Shown one piece after another: positions 25,619 through 34,977 of a DNA stretch of 64,000 nt (the first letter of the stretch is position 1; each line of letters begins with the position of its first letter). The notes beneath the pieces are model-generated. The model ran no database searches. It saw only the letters and a program-made list of their open reading frames with translations, and had not been told where the DNA came from. Position numbers and translations under genes: made by a program. The stretch lies in the NCBI GenBank assembly GCA_963668495.1, contig OY764545.1, forward strand, positions 930,001 through 994,000, written 5' to 3'. Origin of the DNA: Oleispirillum sp963668495. GTDB lineage: Bacteria; Pseudomonadota; Alphaproteobacteria; Rhodospirillales; Rhodospirillaceae.

Positions 25619-26501
25619 TGTGAAATTCTGCCAATGGCAAGACGCGGGCCAGACGATCTGCGGTTATGATCGGGCAAACCATGTCATAGCGCCCTTGCAC
25701 AATCACCATGGGTATATCTTTCAGCCGCTGTATGTTGGTCATCAGCTGCGCTGGCTCTAAAAAGCCGTTGTTGCGCAGGTAATGGTTTTCCAATCGGGCC
25801 AGTGCCAATACATCCCGTGATACGGTTTCCGGTATGCGCCACATGACTTCGTCACTACAGGGCGGATAGAGGCTTGAGCAGGATGCTTCATAAGCATTCC
25901 AAATGTGGGCCGCCGGGCCGTGGATATTCGGGTCCGGGTCATTCAGTAAAGTGTGATAGGCGGTTAGAGGATCACTGCGGTTGGCAGGTGACAAATACTT
26001 AAGCCAACGCCTGTGGGCTTCGGGAAAGAATTTTCCCATTCCATTGACGAACCAGTCGATTTCGTGGTCTTCGAATAAGAAAATGCCACGTAAGACAAAG
26101 CCCGAACAGCGTTCCGGGTAGGCCTGACCATAGGCCAACGATAAGGTTGATCCCCATGACCCGCCCACCAACAGCCATTGCGGAATGTTGCGATGCTGGC
26201 GCAGGGTTTCCATGTCGGCAATTAAGTGGCGGGTGGTGTTGTTTTCGATGCTGGCGGTCGGGCGACTGCGACCACAGCCACGTTGATCGAAAATGATAAT
26301 CCGATAGCGATCCGGGTCAAACAAGCGGCGGTGTGTTGGCGTGCATCCGGCACCGGGCCCGCCATGGACATACACCACGGGAATGCCGGAGGGAGAACCG
26401 GATTCCTCCCAATACAGGCTGTGCCCATCACCCACGTCAAGAAAGCCGTCAGCATAGGGACGAATGGGCGGATAAAGCGAGGCAGGGGTGATGGTATCCA
26501 C
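25497..26501 (-). CDS. pip: Prolyl iminopeptidase
   Basis: An alpha/beta hydrolase of peptidase family S33 that removes N-terminal proline. The nucleophile elbow is GGSWGSTLSL, the acid lies in GRYDMVCP and the histidine in DAGHSVFEPG; HGGPGAGC forms the oxyanion loop, and DQRGCGRSRP is a family signature. The start chosen is a GTG at 26501 with GGAG five bases upstream, giving 334 residues; the longer frame to 26582 would run into the divergent gene's leader. Length fits the family. Its 3' end overlaps the ferredoxin-like gene on the other strand. Confidence 0.93.
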   Translation of the reverse strand: MDTITPASLYPPIRPYADGFLDVGDGHSLYWEESGSPSGIPVVYVHGGPGAGCTPTHRRLFDPDRYRIIIFDQRGCGRSRPTASIENNTTRHLIADMETLRQHRNIPQWLLVGGSWGSTLSLAYGQAYPERCSGFVLRGIFLFEDHEIDWFVNGMGKFFPEAHRRWLKYLSPANRSDPLTAYHTLLNDPDPNIHGPAAHIWNAYEASCSSLYPPCSDEVMWRIPETVSRDVLALARLENHYLRNNGFLEPAQLMTNIQRLKDIPMVIVQGRYDMVCPIITADRLARVLPLAEFHIIPDAGHSVFEPGIRSALMTSLHRFAHVRPRSSESHPEWR

Positions 26502-26553
26502 GTGATCTCCAGAATATGCTAGGGTGAGCACCCTCTGTTGTGGTGGAGCTGAT

Positions 26554-27423
26554 ATGATTAAACAGCGCGTTCTGATCTGCATATGGTGTGTGCTTTGTGG
26601 TTTCGGGAGCCTCGGGTCGCAAACTCTTTATGCGGCGGATGTGTTGCCGCCTGTTCCGGGCTTGACCGCTGGACCCATCGTGACGGTGGCAAAGGTGGGT
26701 TATGGCGCGTCCTTTGATTTGACGACAGGCCAGCGCGTCCGTTTGCTTGGGGTGAAGGTGCCGAAACCGGATCAGCCGCCATTCGAAAAAGATGCAGAAC
26801 CGTTAGGAGACAGGGCCAAAGCGTTTGTTGAGGATTTTGTCCGTGGTCATCGCTTGGCTTTGTTTTATGACGATGCGCAAGCCGACCGATATGGTCGTTG
26901 GTTGGTGCATGTGGTGCGCGATGATGGCCTGTGGCTACAGCAACAGTTACTGCGTGCAGGTTTGGCGCGGGTGTACAGTTTTCCTGACAACCGTCGCGGC
27001 GTGTCGCTCATGTTGGGTTTTGAACAACAGGCCAGAGATGCCGGACGCGGAATTTGGGCTGTACCGTATTATCGCATCCGTCCCGCTGACGGTGTGCATA
27101 GGGATGTGGGAACCTATCAGCTTGTGGAGGGGCGCGTGCTGTCGCAAAGCCGGGGGCGAGGCACTGTCTATCTCAATTTCGGTCAGGACTGGAAACAGGA
27201 TTTTACGGCCCGGATCACTAAGCAGCATCGCCGTGCCTTTGGTCAGCCCGATGCTTTTCCCGATTACGCCGGGCAGCGGGTTCGGCTTCGTGGTTGGATT
27301 CGTCAGCACAATGGTCCTATGATTGAATTGACCCACCCGGAACAGATTGAAATTCTTTCTGCGGACCATTTTTTGGGCGGTTCGATGCCTTCGCCAAAGA
27401 CGGAGCCTAACAATGCACGATAA
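26554..27423 (+). CDS. Exported SNase-like (thermonuclease-fold) protein
   Basis: The start at 26554 has GGAG at 26544–26547 and gives a signal peptide (IKQRVLICIWCVLCGFG, cleavage near YAADV). A staphylococcal-nuclease-like domain spans about residues 40–170: VRLLGVKVPKP, then EPLGDRAKAFVEDF, then DRYGRWLVHV. The first and last arginines of the SNase active site appear kept, but the usual glutamate after the PxG turn looks replaced by Arg, so nuclease activity is doubtful. A second beta-rich segment (YQLVEGRVLSQ … VRLRGWIR) follows. It overlaps argE by 11 bp. Confidence 0.8.
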   Translation: MIKQRVLICIWCVLCGFGSLGSQTLYAADVLPPVPGLTAGPIVTVAKVGYGASFDLTTGQRVRLLGVKVPKPDQPPFEKDAEPLGDRAKAFVEDFVRGHRLALFYDDAQADRYGRWLVHVVRDDGLWLQQQLLRAGLARVYSFPDNRRGVSLMLGFEQQARDAGRGIWAVPYYRIRPADGVHRDVGTYQLVEGRVLSQSRGRGTVYLNFGQDWKQDFTARITKQHRRAFGQPDAFPDYAGQRVRLRGWIRQHNGPMIELTHPEQIEILSADHFLGGSMPSPKTEPNNAR

Positions 27424-28582
27424 CCATCTGACAACGGCGCAGATTCTGAAAACTTTGGTTGGTTTTCAGTCGGTCAGCGATCAGTCGAATTTGCCGCTTC
27501 TGGATTGGGTTGAGACCTACGCGACTGGCCTTGGTGCCTCATGTCGACGAACCTTGGATGCGGATGGACGCAAAGGCAATCTTTTGATCTCCACCGGTCC
27601 ATTGGATGTGCCGGGCGTTGTTTTGTCCGGGCATACGGACGTGGTGCCGACTACGGGACAAAATTGGAGCCATGATCCGTTCGATCTGTGGGAGGCTGAC
27701 GGCAAATACTATGGTCGTGGGACCTGCGATATGAAGGGGTTTTTGGCGGTGGCTTTGGCGAAGTTGCCACACATGATCTCGGCTCCGTTGGTTAAGCCCG
27801 TGCATATTGCCTTGTCCTATGACGAAGAAGTCGGGTGTACCGGCATTCTTGACCTGTTGGAGGACTTTGCCAATTTGCCGACATTGCCCGAGTTGGTCAT
27901 CGTTGGTGAGCCCACGTCCATGCAGCCAATTGTTGCTCACAAAAGCCGCCTGAGTATGGAGGTCCAAGTTATTGGCTCCGAATGCCATGCTTCGTTGGCC
28001 CCTCAAGGCGTGAATGCGGTGGAATATGCGGCGGAAATGGTTGCCTTTATCAAGTCATTGGCACGGCGGGAGCGGGATTTAGGCGCCCGTGACGAGCTGT
28101 TTGATGTGCCGCATACCACGTTACATGCGGGAATTTTGCGCGGGGGCGTTGCCCTGAATGTTGTTGCCAATGCCTGTGAAGCTGCATTTGAAATTCGCAC
28201 GCTGCCGGAACAGGATCCGCACGATTACCTGCATCAGATTCAGGACTACGTCAGAACTCGGTTGGAACCTGAAATGAAGGCCGTGAATCCCGATTGCGGC
28301 TTTGAATGGCGTATTCAGTCGGATGCTCCGGGGTTTGAAACCGATCCCCAGCATGACGGGGTCAAGTTGGTGCAGTCGCTTACGGGGAATGCATCCTTTG
28401 CCAAGGTTGCTTACTCCACGGAAGCCGGTCGCTATCAGGCGCGCTGGGGGCTGCCGTGTGTGGTCTGTGGACCGGGCGATATTGCCCAAGCGCACAAACC
28501 AGATGAATTTATTTCCATCAAGCAAATTCAAGAGTGTGAAGATTTCATAGATCGTCTAATTGCAGCAATGTCCGCCCCCTAA
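27413..28582 (+). CDS. argE: Acetylornithine deacetylase
   Basis: An M20-family zinc peptidase-type enzyme that releases ornithine from N-acetylornithine in arginine synthesis. Metal ligands and catalytic residues are in SGHTDVVP, GRGTCDMKGF, DEEVGCTG and GEPTS; STEAGRYQ near the C terminus is also typical. The start at 27413 gives MHDNHLTTAQILKTLVGFQSVS, which matches the family; an upstream frame start would lie inside the SNase gene. The gene overlaps the preceding one by 11 bp. The 389-residue length is normal. Confidence 0.92.
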   Translation: MHDNHLTTAQILKTLVGFQSVSDQSNLPLLDWVETYATGLGASCRRTLDADGRKGNLLISTGPLDVPGVVLSGHTDVVPTTGQNWSHDPFDLWEADGKYYGRGTCDMKGFLAVALAKLPHMISAPLVKPVHIALSYDEEVGCTGILDLLEDFANLPTLPELVIVGEPTSMQPIVAHKSRLSMEVQVIGSECHASLAPQGVNAVEYAAEMVAFIKSLARRERDLGARDELFDVPHTTLHAGILRGGVALNVVANACEAAFEIRTLPEQDPHDYLHQIQDYVRTRLEPEMKAVNPDCGFEWRIQSDAPGFETDPQHDGVKLVQSLTGNASFAKVAYSTEAGRYQARWGLPCVVCGPGDIAQAHKPDEFISIKQIQECEDFIDRLIAAMSAP

Positions 28583-28655
28583 TCACGGGGATTATGCGAA
28601 AAACGCGTATGTATGCCCCTTTTGTGAAGAGAAATCTTGCCAACCCCAAGATGTA

Positions 28656-28691
28656 GCATGTAACGTAAAAAACAATCCTGACGTTACATGC
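28656..28691 (+). repeat. Perfect 11-bp inverted repeat upstream of the diguanylate cyclase gene
   Basis: GCATGTAACGT (28656–28666) and ACGTTACATGC (28681–28691) are perfect inverted copies with a 14-base A-rich spacer. It may act as an operator or as an mRNA hairpin, 54 bp before the cyclase start. It is followed by no T tract, so it is not a plain terminator. Confidence 0.6.
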
Positions 28692-28745
28692 GGCTGCAAT
28701 TTTTGCGACCATTTGTGTGCAGAGTGGGTAGGGAGGTATTGGGTC

Positions 28746-29840
28746 ATGGCCTCGCGTCATTTGCCTCGTGTTCTGTATCAGTGCTGCTTTGAAGATATCC
28801 TGGATGCTTTGCCGTTTGCCGTTTTTATTAAAGACGGTCAAAGCCGTTTGACGTGGGGAAATCAAAAATTTACCGACATTTCCGGGCTGCCCCATATTGC
28901 TGACCTGAATATACAGGTGTTGCCGGGGTTGTCCGAAGAACATGACCGGATAGCGCGTCAAACCGATATGGTAGTTCTGCGGGATCAGACCATACAATCC
29001 TATGAACACCACATGGCAACCGCAGATGGGCGAAAATTGGACGTTCGGGTCATGAAAATTCCAGCCAAGACCGCAAAAGATGAAGTTGTTGGCATTATTG
29101 GTGTGGTTGCAGACACAACAACAGATCGTGAGACGGTACGAACCCTGCTGAAGACTCTGGCCCGTTTGGAAAACCAAAAAGAAAATTTGGAACGCTATGC
29201 CTCTGACTTGCAGACCTCGTTGGTGTTTACCGAGGAACAAGCCGCCAATATGGTTGAACTGGCAGAGCAAATTGAAGTGCAACGGCAGAATATTGAGGAA
29301 CAAAATCGCCAAATTCGCCAGCTGATGCACACAGATGAAAACACTGGGCTGCATAATCGACGTTATCTTTATGACGTGGCAGAGGAAGTCTTACGGGGGC
29401 GAGATCATCTGGTCGATCGCGGAGTTTGCGCCATGCTGGATATTGATAACTTCAAGTGTATCAACGATGAATTTGGTCATGATGGTGGGGATCAGGCCTT
29501 GCGGGCTTTTGCTTCTACGGTGAAGGAAATACTGCCGCATCTGTCGGTTTTATGCCGCTTCGGCGGGGAAGAGTTTGTCGTGGTGACACCCCCTATGCCG
29601 GTATCCTATGGCATTCGGCTGATGGATAAAATTCGAAAAGCCGTGGCAGAGACAGTATGCCTGTATGATGGACGGGCGATTTGCATGACGGTCAGCATCG
29701 GGGTGACTGCCATTGAAGCAGGCATGACCTTATCCGATTTATTGCAAAATGCAGATCGAGCCATGTATCAGGCCAAGGATATGGGCAGGGATCGCACAGT
29801 GGTGTATCAGCCACCGTGCTTGCGTGCGGCAAAGGCTTAG
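28746..29840 (+). CDS. PAS–GGDEF diguanylate cyclase
   Basis: The 364-residue protein has a PAS-like domain (ILDALPFAVFIKDGQSRLTW … GIIGVVADTT, about 12–130), a long coiled coil (about 135–200), and a GGDEF domain with DIDNFKCINDEFGHDGGD and the active-site motif RFGGEEF near residue 273. It should make cyclic-di-GMP; no EAL domain is present. AGGGAGG lies upstream of the ATG at 28746. The frame is open further upstream to a TTG at 28560, with nine cysteines in those 62 codons, but that part lacks a good start. Confidence 0.92.
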   Translation: MASRHLPRVLYQCCFEDILDALPFAVFIKDGQSRLTWGNQKFTDISGLPHIADLNIQVLPGLSEEHDRIARQTDMVVLRDQTIQSYEHHMATADGRKLDVRVMKIPAKTAKDEVVGIIGVVADTTTDRETVRTLLKTLARLENQKENLERYASDLQTSLVFTEEQAANMVELAEQIEVQRQNIEEQNRQIRQLMHTDENTGLHNRRYLYDVAEEVLRGRDHLVDRGVCAMLDIDNFKCINDEFGHDGGDQALRAFASTVKEILPHLSVLCRFGGEEFVVVTPPMPVSYGIRLMDKIRKAVAETVCLYDGRAICMTVSIGVTAIEAGMTLSDLLQNADRAMYQAKDMGRDRTVVYQPPCLRAAKA

Positions 29841-29861
29841 GATCATGCCCCCCGCATAAAT

Positions 29862-29889
29862 AAAAAAGGAGGCAATATTGCCTCCTTTT
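29862..29889. terminator. Bidirectional terminator between the diguanylate cyclase gene and gyrB
   Basis: AAAAAGGAGGCAA and TTGCCTCCTTTT form a near-perfect stem with A and T tracts on either side, between two convergent genes. Confidence 0.9.
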
Positions 29890-29912
29890 CAGATTTGAAT
29901 ACGTGCATGAAA

Positions 29913-32372
29913 TTACGCGTCGAGATTGACCACATTCATGGCGTTTTCGACAATGAAGTCCCGGCGTGGTTCGACCACTTCGCCCATGAGTGTCGAGAAA
30001 ATGCCTTCGGCTTCGTCAGCTTGGCGTACGGTGACTTGCAACAGGGTGCGGGCATTCGGGTCCAGCGTGGTTTCCCACAGTTGGTCCGGGTTCATCTCGC
30101 CCAAGCCTTTATAGCGTTGAATGGTCATGCCTTTACGCCCGGCTTCCATCACAGCATTGGCAAGGTTGACTGGTCCGGCGATGCGGTTTTCCTTGTCCTT
30201 ACTGCGCAAGATGCCCGGCTTGCCGAAGTATTCGTTCAACTCGTCAGTCATTTCACCCAGTTTCCGGGCTTCCGGGCTTTCCAATAGTGTGGTGTCCAGA
30301 GTGATGACATGTGGCACGCCGCGCAGGGTACGTTTGAATTCCACACCGCCGAGCGGGTGGAGGTCCGCGGTCCAACCACGGGCGTATTCCGGTTCCAAGG
30401 CATCCAGAGCGATGGCAACTTCCGATGCAACAGCCAGCAGCTTGTCTTTTTCCTCGTCAATGTTGACGGAGAACAGGCCAGATAGGGCGCATTGTTCCAC
30501 GATGCTCATGGGAACATTGCGGGATAACGGTTCCAACAGGTGTTTGGCGCGACGGCTGCGTTCGGTTAATGCCTTCAGGTCGTTCCCGGCAATTTGCTGT
30601 CCGTCATGCAACACCAGTACTGCATCGCGAATACCGGTTTCGGTCAGGTAGTCTTCGAGCTCCCGGTCATCTTTCAGGTAATGGCCTTTGCTGTCGCCAC
30701 GTTTGACGCGATACAGCGGCGGTTGGGCAATGTAAAGGTAGCCTTGTTCAATCAGTTGCGGCATTTGCCGGAAGAAGAACGTCAACAGCAAGGTCCGAAT
30801 GTGGGAACCATCCACGTCGGCGTCAGTCATGATGACAATCTTGTGGTAGCGGGCTTTTTCGATGTTGAAGTCTTCACTATCAACGCCGATGCCGGTGCCG
30901 ATGGCGGTAATCAAGGTTCCGATTTCGGCAGAGCTCAGCATCTTGTCCCGGCGGGCGCGCTCAACGTTTAGGATTTTACCTTTCAGCGGTAGAATCGCCT
31001 GATTCTTCCGGTCACGACCCTGTTTGGCAGAGCCACCAGCGGAATCACCCTCCACCAGGAACAGTTCAGACAGGGCCGGATCGCGTTCCTGACAATCTGC
31101 CAGTTTGCCGGGCAGGGTTGCCACATCCAGTACGGTCTTACGGCGGGTCAGGTCACGGGCCTTACGTGCAGCTTCACGGGCAGCTGCGGCTTCAATCACT
31201 TTGCCGATGATTTTCTTGGCTTCTTGCGGATGCTCTTCAAACCACTGGTTCAGTTTCTCGCCGACAATACTTTCCACCACGTGGCGGACTTCAGAGGACA
31301 CCAGTTTGTCCTTGGTTTGGGACGAGAATTTCGGGTCCGGGACTTTGACAGACAGGACACAGCTTAGTCCCTCGCGCATGTCTTCGCCGGTTAGATTGAC
31401 CTTTTCCCGTTTTGCCATGCCCGATTCATTGGCATAGCTATTGACGGTTCGGGTCAGGGCCGCACGGAAGCCTGCCAAGTGCGTGCCACCGTCCCGTTGG
31501 GGGATGTTATTGGTAAAGCACAGGGTGCTGTCATGGTAGGACTCTGTCCATTCCATGGACAGTTCCAGCATGATGCCGTCTTTTTCGCCTTCGATGGTGA
31601 TCGGTGCCGGGTGCAGGGCGGTTTTCGTCCGGTTCAGGTATTTGACAAAGGCTTCAATGCCGCCTTCGTAGTGGAATTCCACGGTTTTGGGTTCCGGGTT
31701 GCGGGCGTCCGTCAACAACAGATAAACCCCGGAATTCAGGAATGCCAGTTCCCGCAAACGATGTTCCAGCGTGCCGAAATCAAAGGTCGTCATGGTGAAG
31801 GTTTCAGCAGACGGCATGAAGGTAATTTCCGTGCCGGACAGTGGGCGTTGACCGCCGTTGCCGTCATCAACCAGCGGAGCATCGCCGACTTCTGCCAGCG
31901 GAGCCTCTGATTCGCCGTGACGGAACCGCATGGCGTAAATTTTGCCATTGCGCCAAATTTTCAGGTCCAGATACTCAGACAGGGCGTTCACCACGGACAC
32001 GCCAACGCCGTGCAGACCACCAGAGACTTTATAGGAATTCTGGTCGAATTTCCCGCCGGCGTGCAGTTGGGTCATGATGACCTCGGCAGCGGAAATTCCT
32101 TCGCCTTCGTGGATATCCACCGGGATGCCGCGACCATTGTCACGGACGCTGACGGAACCGTTGGCATTCAGGACAACGTCACAGCGGTCACAGTGTCCGG
32201 CCAAGGCTTCATCAATGGCGTTATCCACCACTTCGTACACCATGTGATGCAGGCCAGACCCGTCATCGGTATCACCAATATACATACCGGGCCGTTTTCG
32301 CACAGCCTCAAGCCCTTTCAGGACTTTGATCGACTGGGAGTCATAGGTTGCTTCGTTGGTCGGCGTCGTCAT
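29913..32372 (-). CDS. gyrB: DNA gyrase subunit B
   Basis: GyrB is the ATPase subunit of gyrase, which introduces negative supercoils. In order: GHKL ATPase domain (VYEVVDNAIDEA, DNGRGIPVD, GGLHGVGVSVVNALS), transducer domain, then the TOPRIM domain with EGDSAGGSAKQGRDR and DADVDGSHI, and the C-terminal QRYKGLGEMNP. At 819 residues the length is normal. It follows recF by 12 bp, the usual dnaN–recF–gyrB order. Confidence 0.98.
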   Translation of the reverse strand: MTTPTNEATYDSQSIKVLKGLEAVRKRPGMYIGDTDDGSGLHHMVYEVVDNAIDEALAGHCDRCDVVLNANGSVSVRDNGRGIPVDIHEGEGISAAEVIMTQLHAGGKFDQNSYKVSGGLHGVGVSVVNALSEYLDLKIWRNGKIYAMRFRHGESEAPLAEVGDAPLVDDGNGGQRPLSGTEITFMPSAETFTMTTFDFGTLEHRLRELAFLNSGVYLLLTDARNPEPKTVEFHYEGGIEAFVKYLNRTKTALHPAPITIEGEKDGIMLELSMEWTESYHDSTLCFTNNIPQRDGGTHLAGFRAALTRTVNSYANESGMAKREKVNLTGEDMREGLSCVLSVKVPDPKFSSQTKDKLVSSEVRHVVESIVGEKLNQWFEEHPQEAKKIIGKVIEAAAAREAARKARDLTRRKTVLDVATLPGKLADCQERDPALSELFLVEGDSAGGSAKQGRDRKNQAILPLKGKILNVERARRDKMLSSAEIGTLITAIGTGIGVDSEDFNIEKARYHKIVIMTDADVDGSHIRTLLLTFFFRQMPQLIEQGYLYIAQPPLYRVKRGDSKGHYLKDDRELEDYLTETGIRDAVLVLHDGQQIAGNDLKALTERSRRAKHLLEPLSRNVPMSIVEQCALSGLFSVNIDEEKDKLLAVASEVAIALDALEPEYARGWTADLHPLGGVEFKRTLRGVPHVITLDTTLLESPEARKLGEMTDELNEYFGKPGILRSKDKENRIAGPVNLANAVMEAGRKGMTIQRYKGLGEMNPDQLWETTLDPNARTLLQVTVRQADEAEGIFSTLMGEVVEPRRDFIVENAMNVVNLDA

Positions 32373-32384
32373 ATCGTTACTACC

Positions 32385-33596
32385 TTAGTTCAGTAAGGGA
32401 GATGCGCCATCTCCCGTCACGGCGGACTCGCGGACCGCCAAAAATTGTGCCCGCCCGCGCAGCGGGGCAAACAGTTCAGGGTCGGTTCCAGTCAGCCATG
32501 ACTGACCGGGAAAATCCGACAGAATATCGTACAAAGCCTGCCGCCGATCACCGTCAAGGTGGGCAGCAACTTCGTCCAGTAACAAAACCGGTGCGACCGC
32601 ATTGCTTTGGGTCAGCACCCGTGCCTGTGCCAGCGTCAGGCCGATCAAAAGGGCTTTTTGTTCCCCGGTTGAGGCCAAGTGCGCCGGCATGTCTTTGCTC
32701 ATATGAACCACCGACAGGTCACTGCGATGTGGTCCATCGGTCGTCGTCCCGGCGGCGGCATCCACATGGCGGTTGGCACGCAGACGGGCACGAAAATCAT
32801 CTTCAACCGCAAGGGCCGTTGCGCCCTCGTGCAGGGCGTCTTCCAAACTTCCGGTTACGGTCAGGGCGCATCCGGGAAACGGGCCATGGCCTTGGGCCGC
32901 AAGGGGAGCCAGTCGATGGCCCCAATCAAATCGGGCGGCAGCGACCGCAACGCCTTGGGCTGCCATGACGGATTCCAAGGCCGATAACCACGCGTCATCC
33001 CGCCACCCGTCTTTAAGCAAAGACAAACGTTGTCGCATGGCGCGGACATAGGCGCTGGACCGTTCTGCATGACCGGAATCAAGGGCATTGACCAAGCGAT
33101 CCATAAAACGGCGGCGGTGGCTTGCCCCTTCGATGAACAGGCGATCCATGGCAGGGGTCAGCCACAATACAGGCAGCACACGCCCAAGTTCGCCCATGGA
33201 CCGCAAAGGTTGCCCGTCCATGCGAACCAGCCGTTTATCGGCACCTTCACCACCGGACCAGCCCGTGCCGATATCGGTGGATTGATCAAAGCTGTCCACC
33301 GTGGCGGCAACTGCCCAGCGCGGCTCTGCGCCGTGCCGAGCAACGTCAGCTAGCTTGGCTCTGCGCAGTCCACGGCCCGGCGTCAGGAAGGAAATCGCCT
33401 CCAGCAAGTTGGTTTTGCCGGCACCGTTTGGCCCGGTCAACACCACCGGGGTTGGCCCAAGAACAAGACGCTGCTGCGCATAACACCGAAAGCCGGTTAA
33501 TGTCAGCCGACGGACTGCGGTATGGGCAACGTCAGGCGTGGGGTCAAACGCGTGCAAGGGTTCCAACACTGTCAAAAAGGCACCGTCGTCACACAC
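32385..33596 (-). CDS. recF: DNA replication and repair protein RecF
   Basis: RecF helps load RecA on gapped DNA. Walker A is GPNGAGKTN (Gly55–Lys61); the ABC signature region and Walker B appear towards the C terminus (ASTGEQKALLIGLTLAQ, then APVLLLDEVAAHLD). FRCYAQQRLVLG at about 36–47 is the usual N-terminal strand. The 403-residue length is slightly above typical because of an N-terminal extension before VRRLTLTGFR. It overlaps dnaN by 8 bp. Confidence 0.96.
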   Translation of the reverse strand: MCDDGAFLTVLEPLHAFDPTPDVAHTAVRRLTLTGFRCYAQQRLVLGPTPVVLTGPNGAGKTNLLEAISFLTPGRGLRRAKLADVARHGAEPRWAVAATVDSFDQSTDIGTGWSGGEGADKRLVRMDGQPLRSMGELGRVLPVLWLTPAMDRLFIEGASHRRRFMDRLVNALDSGHAERSSAYVRAMRQRLSLLKDGWRDDAWLSALESVMAAQGVAVAAARFDWGHRLAPLAAQGHGPFPGCALTVTGSLEDALHEGATALAVEDDFRARLRANRHVDAAAGTTTDGPHRSDLSVVHMSKDMPAHLASTGEQKALLIGLTLAQARVLTQSNAVAPVLLLDEVAAHLDGDRRQALYDILSDFPGQSWLTGTDPELFAPLRGRAQFLAVRESAVTGDGASPLLN

Positions 33597-34704
33597 GCAT
33601 CGGCATCAGCACGTAGACCGAACTGGCATCCGCCACATCACGAACCACGGTGGGGGATGCAGCATCCATCATGCCAAAGCGGGCAGCATCGCCTTCGATT
33701 TGTTGCAGAATGTCCAACAGATAGCGGGCATTAAAGCCGATTTCCAGTTCAATGCCATCGTAGGAGGCTTCCAGTTCCTCTTCCGCGCTGCCGCTATCCG
33801 GGCTGGAAGCGGACAAGCGAATTTGCCCGTTCTGCGCCAACATTTTCACGGCGCGGGATTTTTCCGATGAAACGGCAGAAACCCGGTCCACAGCATGGCT
33901 GAAGGCCTTGCAGTCGATTTCCAGAACCTTGTCATTGTCCGCCGGGATTACGCGTTCGTAATCGGGGAAGGTGCCGTCAATCAGCTTGGAATTCATTACG
34001 GCATCGTCAAAGGCAAAGCGAACCTTGGATTCAGACAAAGAAATCGCAACGTCAGAGCTGCAATCGTCAATCAGCTTACGCAGTTCGGCAACGGTCTTGC
34101 GCGGCAGGATAACGCCGGGCATGCCTTGGGCCCCATCCGGCAGTGGGATTTCCACGCGCGCAAGGCGGTGGCCGTCGGTGGCAACAGCGCGCAAGACATC
34201 AAGGCCATCGCTAACCGATTGGTGAATAAAGATACCGTTCAGGTAATACCGGGTTTCTTCCACGGCGATGGCAAAGCGTGTGCGGTCGATCAAACCGCGC
34301 AGGTCCGCTGCAGACAGCCGGAAATGATGGGTCATTTCCCCGCCGGACATCACCGGGAATTCGTCAACCGGGAGGGTGGACAGGGAGAAACGGGACCGAC
34401 CGGATTTCAGGATTACCTGACCTTCGTCAGTGGATGACAGCTCAACCTGAGCTCCATCCGGCAGTTTGCGGACGATATCAAACAGAATATGCGCCGGGGC
34501 TGTGGTTGCGCCCGGTTCCATAACGTCTGCGGACACGGTTTCCGTGATATCCAAATCAAGATCCGTGGCATTGAGGCTAAGGCCTTCGTCACCGGCAATC
34601 AGTTTGACATTGGATAAAATTGGAATGGTATTCCGGCGTTCAACAACACTTTGGACGTGCTGCAGGGATTTGAAAAGTTGTGCCCGTTCGATGGAAAGTT
34701 TCAT
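33589..34704 (-). CDS. dnaN: DNA polymerase III subunit beta (sliding clamp)
   Basis: The ring clamp tethers DNA polymerase III to DNA. The start at 34704 gives MKLSIERAQLFKSLQHVQSV, the standard N terminus; an upstream GTG at 34719 is less likely. Three similar clamp domains follow, with IPILSNVKL, RYYLNGIFIH, DGTFPDYERVIP and the C-terminal YVLMPMRV that forms part of the protein-binding pocket. Length is 371 residues. No dnaA gene is upstream; the 273 bp to hemW contain no obvious DnaA boxes. Confidence 0.98.
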   Translation of the reverse strand: MKLSIERAQLFKSLQHVQSVVERRNTIPILSNVKLIAGDEGLSLNATDLDLDITETVSADVMEPGATTAPAHILFDIVRKLPDGAQVELSSTDEGQVILKSGRSRFSLSTLPVDEFPVMSGGEMTHHFRLSAADLRGLIDRTRFAIAVEETRYYLNGIFIHQSVSDGLDVLRAVATDGHRLARVEIPLPDGAQGMPGVILPRKTVAELRKLIDDCSSDVAISLSESKVRFAFDDAVMNSKLIDGTFPDYERVIPADNDKVLEIDCKAFSHAVDRVSAVSSEKSRAVKMLAQNGQIRLSASSPDSGSAEEELEASYDGIELEIGFNARYLLDILQQIEGDAARFGMMDAASPTVVRDVADASSVYVLMPMRV

Positions 34705-34977
34705 GTCGGCGTGACCCACCTGTAAGACGGGGGCGGTTCGGTGGCAGAAGGTTTGCTGTGCCCGGAAGAACCAACCCTGGAAAGACTGAGAAACAACCCC
34801 TCTTTCGAGGGCCGCTCAGTATACCACAGACGCCCAAACCCCCAAGCAAAAATCAACGGTCAGTCCGCCGAAAACCGTTGGATTTTCAGAAATACGAGGC
34901 AGTTTGCGGCAGGGCGTTTGTTTCGTTGGCGGTTCTTATACCTACCCGTTGGGAAAACCGGAAGAAATACGGCCTGA

